A DNA stretch of 37,977 nucleotides. Source: Sphingomonadaceae bacterium (GTDB taxonomy: Bacteria > Pseudomonadota > Alphaproteobacteria > Sphingomonadales > Sphingomonadaceae). The DNA is taken from positions 1-37,977 of the forward strand of contig JANXUP010000144.1 in the NCBI GenBank assembly GCA_025356175.1, given 5' to 3'. Made by a program: the position numbers and the translations under genes. Below are positions 29,914 through 37,977 of this stretch, in pieces. A model generated the notes under the pieces. The model had not been told where the DNA came from, ran no database searches, and saw nothing but the letters and a program-made list of their open reading frames with translations. How positions within the stretch are numbered: the stretch's first letter is position 1; each line of letters begins with the position of its first letter.

Positions 29914-31185
29914 TCAGACCGTTGAAGCTGGCCGGGCAACCATAACCCCGGCCAGCGTCAACGCTCCGGCGCCGACCAGCAGCAGCCCGATCGAGCCGCC
30001 CATCCCCGCGTTGACCATCTGTTTGGCGAGTAACGGCGTCACCGCGCCGCCGATGATCCCGCCCAAATTAAACGCCACCGAGACGCCTGAATAGCGCACC
30101 GGCACCGGATAAAGACTCGCGAGCCAACCGCCGAGCGGGCCGTAGACGAAGCCCATCGTGAATAGCGCAAAGGACAGCGTGGCGAACACCATCGCGCCCG
30201 ATCCTGAGCGCAGCCCTGCGGCAAAGATCAGGCCGACTGCCATTGTCGCCAATGCGCCAAACAGCAAAACGCGCCGCGGACTGGTGCGGTCAGCCCACCA
30301 GACCGCTATGATAATCCCCACGGCGAGGAAGCAGTTGGCCCCCAACTGCAGCAGCAGGAACTGCTCGCGCGCGTAGCCCAGCTGCTTGGTTGCCAGATCG
30401 AGCGCGAAAGCGGTGGAGAGGTAGAACAGCGCGAAGCAGGCGATCACGCCAGCGCTTCCCGCGAACACCGCACCCCAGTGCCGGGTCAGCAATGCTCCGA
30501 TCGGGATGGCCGGCGGCGGGGCATGGGCCAGCGCAGCCTTGAAAGCCGGGGTCTCGGTCAGCCTCAGCCGGACCCACAACCCGATGCCGACCAGCACCGC
30601 GCTGACCAGGAACGGAACGCGCCAGCCCCAGCGGAGAAACTGGTCATCGCTGAGCCAGAGGCCGAGCAGCAGGAACAGTCCGTTGGCGGCTAGAAACCCC
30701 ACTGGTGCGCCCACTTGCGGGGCCGCGCCGAACCGCGCCTCCCAGCCCTTTGGCGCATTCTCGACCGCGAGCAGTGCCGCCCCGCCCCATTCCCCGCCAA
30801 GGCCGAAGCCTTGGCCGAAGCGCAGAACGCAGAGCAGCAGCGGCGCAAGGTATCCGGCACTGGCGTAGGCGGGAAGGAACGCGATGGCGAACGTCGATCC
30901 GCCCATCAGCAGCAGCGAGGCCACCAACGTCGCCTTGCGTCCGGTCCGATCTCCGAAGTGCCCGAAAGCCACCGCGCCGAGCGGACGCGCGAGGAAGGCG
31001 AGGCCAAACACCATGAACGCTTGCAAGCCCTGAGCCTCGGGCGAACTCGCAGGGAAAAACAACTGCCCGAACACCAGCGCCGTCGCGGTGGCGAAGACGT
31101 AGAAATCGTAAAATTCGACCGCTGTCCCGGTCAGTGCAGCGGTCAGAATACGGGCGTTGGCGCGCAGCGGGTGCATGCGCAGCAC
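29914..31185 (-). CDS. MFS transporter, metabolite:H+ symporter (MHS) family
   Basis: AALTGTAVEFYDFYVFATATALVFGQLFFP, ARPLGAVAFGHFGDRTGRKATLVASLLLMG: MHS family motif. Confidence 0.9.
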   Translation of the reverse strand: MLRMHPLRANARILTAALTGTAVEFYDFYVFATATALVFGQLFFPASSPEAQGLQAFMVFGLAFLARPLGAVAFGHFGDRTGRKATLVASLLLMGGSTFAIAFLPAYASAGYLAPLLLCVLRFGQGFGLGGEWGGAALLAVENAPKGWEARFGAAPQVGAPVGFLAANGLFLLLGLWLSDDQFLRWGWRVPFLVSAVLVGIGLWVRLRLTETPAFKAALAHAPPPAIPIGALLTRHWGAVFAGSAGVIACFALFYLSTAFALDLATKQLGYAREQFLLLQLGANCFLAVGIIIAVWWADRTSPRRVLLFGALATMAVGLIFAAGLRSGSGAMVFATLSFALFTMGFVYGPLGGWLASLYPVPVRYSGVSVAFNLGGIIGGAVTPLLAKQMVNAGMGGSIGLLLVGAGALTLAGVMVARPASTV

Positions 31186-31225
31186 CGCTGCTGCGCGCCA
31201 GGGCTCAAGTCAAATCAAATCCGGC

Positions 31226-31810
31226 TTACTTGCCGCCCGGATTACGGCAACTGTCCCGCAACTTGCGGGTACAGAGCGGGTAGGTCTTGTTCATCGCTTC
31301 AGCAGGCGGAGCGGTCAGCGCGCCCTTGTAAGGACCAGCCTGGTAGGACGGATCGGCCGGTGTGGCAGGCGGGACCGGATCGGCGGCGGTGGCCGGGTCC
31401 GGCGGGACATCGCTTGGCACTGCCGCCGAGCCGACCGGGTTGGCCTGGACCACGCCCGCCGGTGCCTGACTAGAAATCTGCGCTTCGACCGAGGTCCAGG
31501 TGGCTGCGCGCTGCTCGGGCGTCATCGCCATCATCTGGCCGCGCTGCGCCGCCGTCAGGCGCCACCAGCCGTTCATCTGCACCGGGCTGAGGGTCCAATA
31601 GTAGGCTTGATAATCGGCAGGCCATGAACCGTACGATGCGCGCTGATCGGCGGCCCAGCTGCCATAATCGGTCTGCTGGGCGGCGGTCAGAACAGGCGCG
31701 GCCATTGGCGCCATAGCTGCGGTTTGCGCAGCACCGCTCGATACGATCAGCGGACCTGCTGCGCACAGCAGTGCAATTGCAGAAGCGGCGGGAAACAACA
31801 GTTTACGCAT
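31226..31810 (-). CDS. Exported hypothetical protein with YGSW repeats
   Basis: Signal MRKLLFPAASAIALLCAAGPLIVSSGAAQ; QTDYGSWAADQRASYGSWPADYQAYYWTLSPVQMNGWWRLTAAQRGQMMAMTPEQRAATW; start at 31810. Confidence 0.75.
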   Translation of the reverse strand: MRKLLFPAASAIALLCAAGPLIVSSGAAQTAAMAPMAAPVLTAAQQTDYGSWAADQRASYGSWPADYQAYYWTLSPVQMNGWWRLTAAQRGQMMAMTPEQRAATWTSVEAQISSQAPAGVVQANPVGSAAVPSDVPPDPATAADPVPPATPADPSYQAGPYKGALTAPPAEAMNKTYPLCTRKLRDSCRNPGGK

Positions 31811-31969
31811 GACAAATCTCCGAACTTTCGGGCGTGATAGCCTTACAACTACGCACGGCGCGGGAATCGGTTCCGGCGGCGGCCGGGCCACGTGACATAT
31901 GGTGGCATCGCCGCGACGAGCGGCAGACTGCGCTTGCGCAGTGGTCACCCGTTCCCTAACTGTTCGCTC

Positions 31970-34258
31970 GTGCAACCCCCCAGCGAATCCCTGTCCGAGC
32001 CCTATCTCGAAGGGCTGAACGCGCCCCAGCGCGAAGCGGTGCTGACCACCGAAGGTCCGGTGCTGATGCTTGCCGGAGCGGGTACGGGCAAAACCGCAGC
32101 GCTCACCACGCGGCTGGCGCACATCATCCGCACCCGCCGCGCCTGGCCGAGCGAAGTGCTGTGCGTCACTTTTACCAACCGGGCCGCGCGCGAAATGAAG
32201 GAGCGGGTCGCGCACCTGCTCGGGCCAAGCAGCGAGGGCCTGCCGTGGCTTGGCACCTTCCACTCAATCGCCGCCAAGCTGCTGCGCCGCCATGCCGAAC
32301 TGGTGGGTCTGCAATCCAACTACACGATCATCGATACTGACGACCAGCTGCGCCTCCTCAAGCAGCTGATCCAGGCCGAAGGTCTCGATGAAAAACGCTG
32401 GCCGCCCCGGCTGCTCGCTGGATTGATTGACCGCTGGAAGAACAAGGGGCTTGGGCCCGCAGACATCGGCGTGGCCGAAAGCGAGGCCTATGCCAACGGG
32501 CTCGGGCAGAAATTCTATCAGCTGTACCAGAACCGGCTCAAGGCGCTCAACGCCTGCGATTTCGGTGATCTGCTGCTCCACATGCTCAACGTGCTGCGCG
32601 GACATCGCGAGATCCTCGAGGCTTACCAGCAGCGCTTCAAATATATCCTGGTCGACGAATATCAGGACACCAACCAAGTCCAGTACCTTTGGCTGCGCCT
32701 CCTCGCACAGGGTCACCGCAACATCTGCGTGGTCGGCGATGACGACCAGTCGATCTATTCATGGCGCGGCGCAGAAGTGACCAATATCCTGCGGTTCGAA
32801 AAGGATTTTCCCGGTGCGAAGGTAATCAAGCTGGAGCAGAATTATCGCTCCACTCCCGATATCCTCGCCGCCGCCTCAGGCCTGATCGACGCCAATTCGC
32901 AGCGGCTCGGTAAGACGCTGTGGACGGAAAAGAATGGCGGCGACAAGGTCCGCGTGATCGGCGTGTGGGACGGCCCCGAAGAAGCGCGCCGGGTGGGCGA
33001 AGACGCCGAACGGCTCGAGCGCGAAGGCGCTTCGCTGGCGCAGCTCGCGATCCTGGTTCGCGCCCAGTTCCAGACCCGTGAGTTCGAAGACCGGTTCATC
33101 GCGATCGGGCTCAATTACAAGATCGTCGGCGGCTTCCGGTTTTACGAACGCGCCGAAATTCGCGATGCGTTGGCTTATCTGCGGTTGATTGCGCAGCCGA
33201 GCGATGATCTGGCCTTCGAACGCATCTACAACACCCCGAAGCGAGGCCTGGGCGACAAGTCGCTGGAGAAGCTCCACCGCCACGCCCGCGCGCGCAACGT
33301 GCCGCTGGCGATGGCCGCGCTGGAAATGGTCGACAGCGACGAGCTTCCGGCCCGCGCACGCAACACACTGCTGGGCTTGATGCGCAATTTCGCGCGGTGG
33401 CGCGAAGCTTCGGCCACGCTGTCGCCGGCTGAGCTGGTGCGCACCCTGCTCGACGAAAGCGGTTACACCGATATGTTGCAGGCCGAGCGCAGCGCCGAAA
33501 GCGCCGGGCGACTTGAAAACCTCACCGAACTTTCCCGCGCGATGGAAGAATACGAAACGCTCGGCGATTTCCTTGAGCATGTCAGCTTGGTCATGGACAA
33601 CGACAAGGCCGACGATGCCGAAAAGCTGACGATCATGACAATCCACGCCGCCAAGGGGCTGGAGTTCGATTACCTTTATTTGGTCGGGTGGGAGGAAGGC
33701 GTGTTCCCCTCGCAGCGCGCGATGGACGAAGGCGGGCTGGCTGCGCTCGAGGAAGAACGCCGCCTAGCCTATGTCGCAATCACCCGCGCGCGACGGCAGT
33801 GCACGATCTTCCACGCTGCCAACCGCCGCATCTATGGCCAGTGGACCAGTTCCATTCCGAGCCGCTTCATCGCCGACCTCCCCGCCGCGCATATCACGCA
33901 GGAAAACACCATGAGCGGCGGCGCGTCATTGTGGCGAGCGCAATTCTCGGAGCATTCCGATCCGTTCGCGCACGTTGCCGCGGCTCAGCCCAGCCGCATC
34001 ATGACCCGCGGCCCCGGCTGGCAACGCGCCGCTGCGCAAACCTATGATCCCGCCCCGCGCCGGATCACCGAAAACACCCGCAGCGCCGCCAGCTTCGCTG
34101 CGAAGCCGCGCGGCGACATCGCGCTGGGTGCGCGAGTATTCCACGAGAAGTTCGGCTACGGCACGGTTGTGTCACAGGAAGGCAACAAGCTTGAAATCGA
34201 GTTCGAAACCGCCGGACCGAAGCGGATGATCGACAGCTTTGTAAAGCTGGCTGACTAG
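31970..34258 (+). CDS. uvrD: UvrD/PcrA-type ATP-dependent DNA helicase
   Basis: LNAPQREAVLTTEGPVLMLAGAGTGKT, VDEYQDTNQVQYLWLRLLA, VGDDDQSIYSWRGAE, TIHAAKGLEFDYLYLVGWEEGVFPSQRA; GTG start 31970. Confidence 0.95.
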   Translation: MQPPSESLSEPYLEGLNAPQREAVLTTEGPVLMLAGAGTGKTAALTTRLAHIIRTRRAWPSEVLCVTFTNRAAREMKERVAHLLGPSSEGLPWLGTFHSIAAKLLRRHAELVGLQSNYTIIDTDDQLRLLKQLIQAEGLDEKRWPPRLLAGLIDRWKNKGLGPADIGVAESEAYANGLGQKFYQLYQNRLKALNACDFGDLLLHMLNVLRGHREILEAYQQRFKYILVDEYQDTNQVQYLWLRLLAQGHRNICVVGDDDQSIYSWRGAEVTNILRFEKDFPGAKVIKLEQNYRSTPDILAAASGLIDANSQRLGKTLWTEKNGGDKVRVIGVWDGPEEARRVGEDAERLEREGASLAQLAILVRAQFQTREFEDRFIAIGLNYKIVGGFRFYERAEIRDALAYLRLIAQPSDDLAFERIYNTPKRGLGDKSLEKLHRHARARNVPLAMAALEMVDSDELPARARNTLLGLMRNFARWREASATLSPAELVRTLLDESGYTDMLQAERSAESAGRLENLTELSRAMEEYETLGDFLEHVSLVMDNDKADDAEKLTIMTIHAAKGLEFDYLYLVGWEEGVFPSQRAMDEGGLAALEEERRLAYVAITRARRQCTIFHAANRRIYGQWTSSIPSRFIADLPAAHITQENTMSGGASLWRAQFSEHSDPFAHVAAAQPSRIMTRGPGWQRAAAQTYDPAPRRITENTRSAASFAAKPRGDIALGARVFHEKFGYGTVVSQEGNKLEIEFETAGPKRMIDSFVKLAD

Positions 34259-35670
34259 AGCGCCGAAACGCCCAGGAAGCTTGGCACCGGGCCGTTCCAG
34301 ACATCGGCATCGCCTTCTTCCACCGGCGTACGCTGGGCGGCGCGGCGCGGTTCGGACTTCGGCGGCTTGGTGCCGTCGCGCTTGGGCCGGTCGGCGCGCG
34401 GAGAGGCTTCGGCGGCCGGTTCTGAAGCCGCTTCCACCACTTCGGGTTCGGGCTTGGCGGCGCGCGGGGTGCGTTCGGCGCGGACCGGCTTGGCAACGCG
34501 AGCAGGTTTGTCCTCACGCGGCGCGGGCGCGGGCTCGGTTTTGGCGCTCTTGCCACCGATCTCGTAGACCGGGATCTGCATGCCAGTCAGCTTTTCGACA
34601 TTGGCGATGGCTTCGGCATCTTCAGGCGCAACCAGCGTGAAGGCCTTGCCGGTCGCGCCAGCGCGGCCAGTACGACCGATGCGGTGGACGTAGTCATCGG
34701 GGTGCCACGGCGTGTCGTAGTTGAACACGTGGCTCACGCCCTTTACGTCGATACCGCGTGCGGCCACGTCAGAGCAGCACAGGATCGTCACGGTCCCGGC
34801 CTTGAACCGGTCCAGTTCGGCGATCCGTGCCGGCTGGTCCATGTCGCCATGGATTTCGCCAGCAGAGAAGCCCTTCTGCTTAAGTGCCTTAGCCAAATCA
34901 CGCACCGTCGTCTTGCGGTTGCAGAAAATCATCGCGTTGGTCACGTCGTCTTCGCGCAGCAAGTCGATCAGTACGTCCCGCTTGGCCCGTGAAGAGCTGA
35001 CCATCACCTTGTGCTGGGCAATGTTCAAGTTGGCCGATGCCGGGCGGGCAACCTCAATGTACTTCGGATTGCTGAGGAATTTATCCGCAAGCTTCTTGAT
35101 CGGCGGCGGCATTGTCGCGCTGAACAACAGCGTCTGCCGCGTCGCCGGAAGCTTCGAACAGATCGTTTCAATGTCCGGAATGAAACCCATGTCGAGCATC
35201 CGGTCGGCTTCGTCGATCACCAGCAGATCGCAGCCAGTGAGCAGAATCTTGCCGCGTTCGAACAGGTCCATCAGCCGGCCTGGGGTGGCAATCAGCACAT
35301 CGACCCCGTCCTTCAGCGCCTTGACCTGGTCGCCCATCTGCACGCCGCCAATCAGCAGCGCCATCTTGAGATCGTGGTTGACCCCGTACTTAGTGAATTC
35401 GTCGGCCACCTGCGCCGCCAGTTCGCGGGTTGGTTCAAGGATCAGGCTGCGCGGCATCAGTGCGCGGCGGCGGCCATGCGAGAGCACGTCGATCATCGGC
35501 AGCACGAAGCTGGCGGTCTTGCCGGTGCCGGTCTGGGCCACACCGATGATGTCGCGCATCATCAGCACACTGGGGATCGCCTGCGCCTGGATTGGCGTGG
35601 GCGTATCGTAGCCCTTGGCGGTAACCGCCGCGAGCAGTTCGTCTGACAGGCCGAGATCGGCGAATTTCAT
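34255..35670 (-). CDS. rhlE: DEAD-box RNA helicase (RhlE-like)
   Basis: AQTGTGKTASFVLPMIDVLS, PTRELAAQV, VIDEADRMLDMGF, HRIGRTGRAG; charged Pro/Lys-rich tail; start MKFADLGLSDELL. Confidence 0.93.
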   Translation of the reverse strand: MKFADLGLSDELLAAVTAKGYDTPTPIQAQAIPSVLMMRDIIGVAQTGTGKTASFVLPMIDVLSHGRRRALMPRSLILEPTRELAAQVADEFTKYGVNHDLKMALLIGGVQMGDQVKALKDGVDVLIATPGRLMDLFERGKILLTGCDLLVIDEADRMLDMGFIPDIETICSKLPATRQTLLFSATMPPPIKKLADKFLSNPKYIEVARPASANLNIAQHKVMVSSSRAKRDVLIDLLREDDVTNAMIFCNRKTTVRDLAKALKQKGFSAGEIHGDMDQPARIAELDRFKAGTVTILCCSDVAARGIDVKGVSHVFNYDTPWHPDDYVHRIGRTGRAGATGKAFTLVAPEDAEAIANVEKLTGMQIPVYEIGGKSAKTEPAPAPREDKPARVAKPVRAERTPRAAKPEPEVVEAASEPAAEASPRADRPKRDGTKPPKSEPRRAAQRTPVEEGDADVWNGPVPSFLGVSAL

Positions 35671-35788
35671 AGGTTTCTTCAAAGCTAGGGGAACGGGTCC
35701 GGCACCGTCCGAAACGGGCGGCACCCAGCAGCCGCGCCCTAAGCGCATTCTGCCGCAGGAGTCAAGAAAACCCGAGGATAACCCCTCG

Positions 35789-36292
35789 TCAGTCGCTGGC
35801 GTCGATCAATTGTCGAAAACCGCTCACCTGGCAATTCGAGCCACTGCGCGATAGCAGTTCGTCGCGGTTCACGCAGACCTGGCCGTCGACATTGCGCTTG
35901 ACGATGAAGCCGGAATAGAACTCGCGCGCCTCGCAGCCCTTGGAAAGCTTGGCGGTAAACAGGCGATTGTCGCGCAGGATCAGCAGCAACCGCCCGGCAT
36001 CGAGCGGCTGAACACCCGCGATCGAACCCAGCGGCAGGCACTTGCCGGCCTTGCGCTCGACCATGCGCGGTTCGCTGTCGCTATCGGCCCCGGCAGCGAC
36101 GAAATTGGCAACGTTCGGCATTGGCGCGGGCCGCGGGTTGATGCGGATCGTAACCCGCTGTTCGATGCTGACCTGTTCGGCGGGCTCGGACACCGGAATC
36201 GGCGCGCGCTCCAGCGGCGCCTGCTGGTCCACCGCAATGGCAGCGGGAAACAGCAGGGCCAGCGGGGTCATGAGTTGCGCGACAGGATTCAT
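35789..36292 (-). CDS. Conserved hypothetical exported protein
   Basis: MNPVAQLMTPLALLFPAAIAVDQQ leader; RKAGKCLPLGSIAGVQPLDAGRLLLILRDNRLFTAKLSKGCEAREFYSGFIVKRNVDGQVCVNRDELLSRSGSNCQV; four Cys. Confidence 0.7.
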   Translation of the reverse strand: MNPVAQLMTPLALLFPAAIAVDQQAPLERAPIPVSEPAEQVSIEQRVTIRINPRPAPMPNVANFVAAGADSDSEPRMVERKAGKCLPLGSIAGVQPLDAGRLLLILRDNRLFTAKLSKGCEAREFYSGFIVKRNVDGQVCVNRDELLSRSGSNCQVSGFRQLIDASD

Positions 36293-36405
36293 GACGGTGT
36301 AAATAGCCCCAGTCTTTGAACCATCGCTTAACCCGGCTGGCCTGCGTTTGCAAAATGACCGCGCCGGGGCTGGTAACAAGCAGCTGTTGTGCCATAGCCG
36401 CAGCA

Positions 36406-37848
36406 ATGTTCGCCCCCGATCCTCTCTTCATCGAAACAGCCGCCGCGCTCCTAGGACGGCGTGGCTGGACGATCGATCCTGACCAGATGGCTCCCTGGCT
36501 GACCGACTGGCGCGGACGCTACACCGGCCGCGCCTGCGGCCTCGCATCACCAGCCGATACCGCAGAGGTTGCAGCCATTGTCGCGCTGTGCGCCAGCTAC
36601 AATGTCCCGATCGTCGCCCAAGGCGGCAACAGCGGGATGTCGGGCGGAGCTACCCCGGACCCGAGCGGCGCTGCGCTGCTCCTATCGCTGCGCCGGCTTA
36701 ACTGGATTGGCGAAATCGATACCGCCGCCCGGCAGATCATCTGCGGTGCGGGAACGGTGTTGCAGAATCTGCACGAAATGGCCGAACGATCAGGCTTGCG
36801 CTTTCCGCTGACGCTGGGCGGCAAGGGTTCGGCAACCGTGGGCGGACTGATTTCGACCAATGCCGGGGGCAGCCAGGTGCTGCGCCACGGATCGATGCGC
36901 GCACAAGTGCTTGGCCTCGAAGCCGTCTTGGCGGACGGCAAAGTCTGGTCGGCGCTGACCCCACTGAAGAAAGACAACCGGGGGTTCGACCTCAAACAGT
37001 TGTTTATCGGCAGCGAAGGGACGTTGGGGATCGTTACCGCGGCCACGTTGAAGCTCGAACCGGCGATCGCGCAGCGCCGGGTGGCATGGGTCGGGCTTGG
37101 CAGCATCGGTGCGGCGCGCGCGCTCTTGCTGAAGGCCCAGGCCGAACTTGGCGAGGCGCTCGAAGGGTTTGAGGTGCTGCCGCAAAACTGCCTCGATGCG
37201 GTGCTTGCGGGCAATCCGCGCGCACGCGCGCCGCTTGCCGCGCTTCACGCCTGGCATGCGCTGATCGAGGTAACCAGCCCGGCGGCTGGCGCGGATCTTC
37301 AGGGCGATCTTGAAGCAGTGCTTCAACCGGCACTGGAAGACGGAACGATCAGCGATGCAGCAATCGCCGCTTCAGAAAACCAGGCGGAAGCCTTCTGGAC
37401 TCTGCGCGAATCGATTTCGGGTGCGCTGCGGGCCAAGGGCGCGGCGATGCAGCACGACATCTCGGTACCAGTAGCCCGCATGGCAGACTTCATCGCCTTT
37501 GCCATTCCCGAGGTTGAGCGGGCCTGGCCCGGCTGCAGCGCTTTTGCCTTCGGGCACCTGGGCGATGGCAACGTGCATTTCCACGTGACCGCTCCCCCAG
37601 GCGCGGTGCGCGGCAAATGGGAGCTGGATCAGGGCAAAGCGGTGAGCCGCTTCGTCCATGACCTTGTCACGCAGTGGCATGGCTCGATTTCGGCCGAGCA
37701 CGGCATCGGCCAGATGAAACGCGATGAGCTCGCCAGGCTGGCCGATCCGGTTTCGCTGGAGTTGATGCGATGGGTCAAGGATGCACTTGATCCCGCCGAC
37801 CGGTTCAATCCTGGCAAGCTGCTTGCACCGCGCGAGACGAGCGCCTAA
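36406..37848 (+). CDS. FAD-binding oxidoreductase (D-2-hydroxyglutarate dehydrogenase/GlcD-like)
   Basis: PIVAQGGNSGMSGGATPD, LGGKGSATVGGLISTNAGGSQVLRHGSMRAQVLGLEAVLADG, GHLGDGNVHFHV, SAEHGIGQMKRDEL; ATG 36406. Confidence 0.93.
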   Translation: MFAPDPLFIETAAALLGRRGWTIDPDQMAPWLTDWRGRYTGRACGLASPADTAEVAAIVALCASYNVPIVAQGGNSGMSGGATPDPSGAALLLSLRRLNWIGEIDTAARQIICGAGTVLQNLHEMAERSGLRFPLTLGGKGSATVGGLISTNAGGSQVLRHGSMRAQVLGLEAVLADGKVWSALTPLKKDNRGFDLKQLFIGSEGTLGIVTAATLKLEPAIAQRRVAWVGLGSIGAARALLLKAQAELGEALEGFEVLPQNCLDAVLAGNPRARAPLAALHAWHALIEVTSPAAGADLQGDLEAVLQPALEDGTISDAAIAASENQAEAFWTLRESISGALRAKGAAMQHDISVPVARMADFIAFAIPEVERAWPGCSAFAFGHLGDGNVHFHVTAPPGAVRGKWELDQGKAVSRFVHDLVTQWHGSISAEHGIGQMKRDELARLADPVSLELMRWVKDALDPADRFNPGKLLAPRETSA

Positions 37849-37909
37849 AGGCGCGGGTTCGCGCCGGAATCACCCCGGCTTGATGTGATTTCAAACCCGG
37901 AGAGTTACC

Positions 37910-37977
37910 ATGGCCAGCGCGCCGCAAGCCGCCAATCTGCCGATGTTCTACAACGACCTGATGCCGCTTAACAGCCG
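37910..37977 (+). CDS. SapC family protein (partial, truncated by window end)
   Basis: MASAPQAANLPMFYNDLMPLNS resembles the SapC N-terminus; runs off the window. Confidence 0.6.
   Translation, partial: MASAPQAANLPMFYNDLMPLNS

Overview
GC-rich alphaproteobacterial chromosome segment, most likely Sphingomonadales (inferred from gene content, protein style and SapC/SIMPL/GH125-type neighbours; not verified by search). It is dense with housekeeping genes: rpsA; gloB; a quinone-oxidoreductase-like gene; the F0 ATP synthase operon (atpI-atpB-atpE-atpF'-atpF, minus strand); a ydbH-ynbE-ydbL operon (minus); radC and NRDE/TANGO2; a Tat-type GH125 mannosidase; a VOC protein; purB; lapA-like and pyrF; a SIMPL protein; trpF; an outer-membrane barrel (minus); trpB ... 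trpA; accD; folC; an AmpG-like MFS; a Rieske oxygenase; rluB-like and rsmD; an MHS-family MFS; uvrD/pcrA; rhlE; an FAD-linked oxidase; and the start of a SapC gene. No CRISPR array, tRNA, rRNA, IS transposase or known defence island was recognised. The most unusual locus is the trpB-trpA interval (20710-21604). A DUF559 (Vsr-like nuclease fold) gene sits between 35-bp near-perfect inverted repeats that supply its own C-terminal codons. It is followed by a 68-aa chimeric ORF made of the trpA 5' end fused to the trpB 3' end, and by a small lipoprotein ORF whose GTG overlaps the chimera's stop. Both chimera arms differ from the resident genes mainly at synonymous positions. I interpret the locus as a head-to-tail fusion of two diverged trpB-X-trpA alleles. 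Several distinct intergenic palindromic repeat families are also present.
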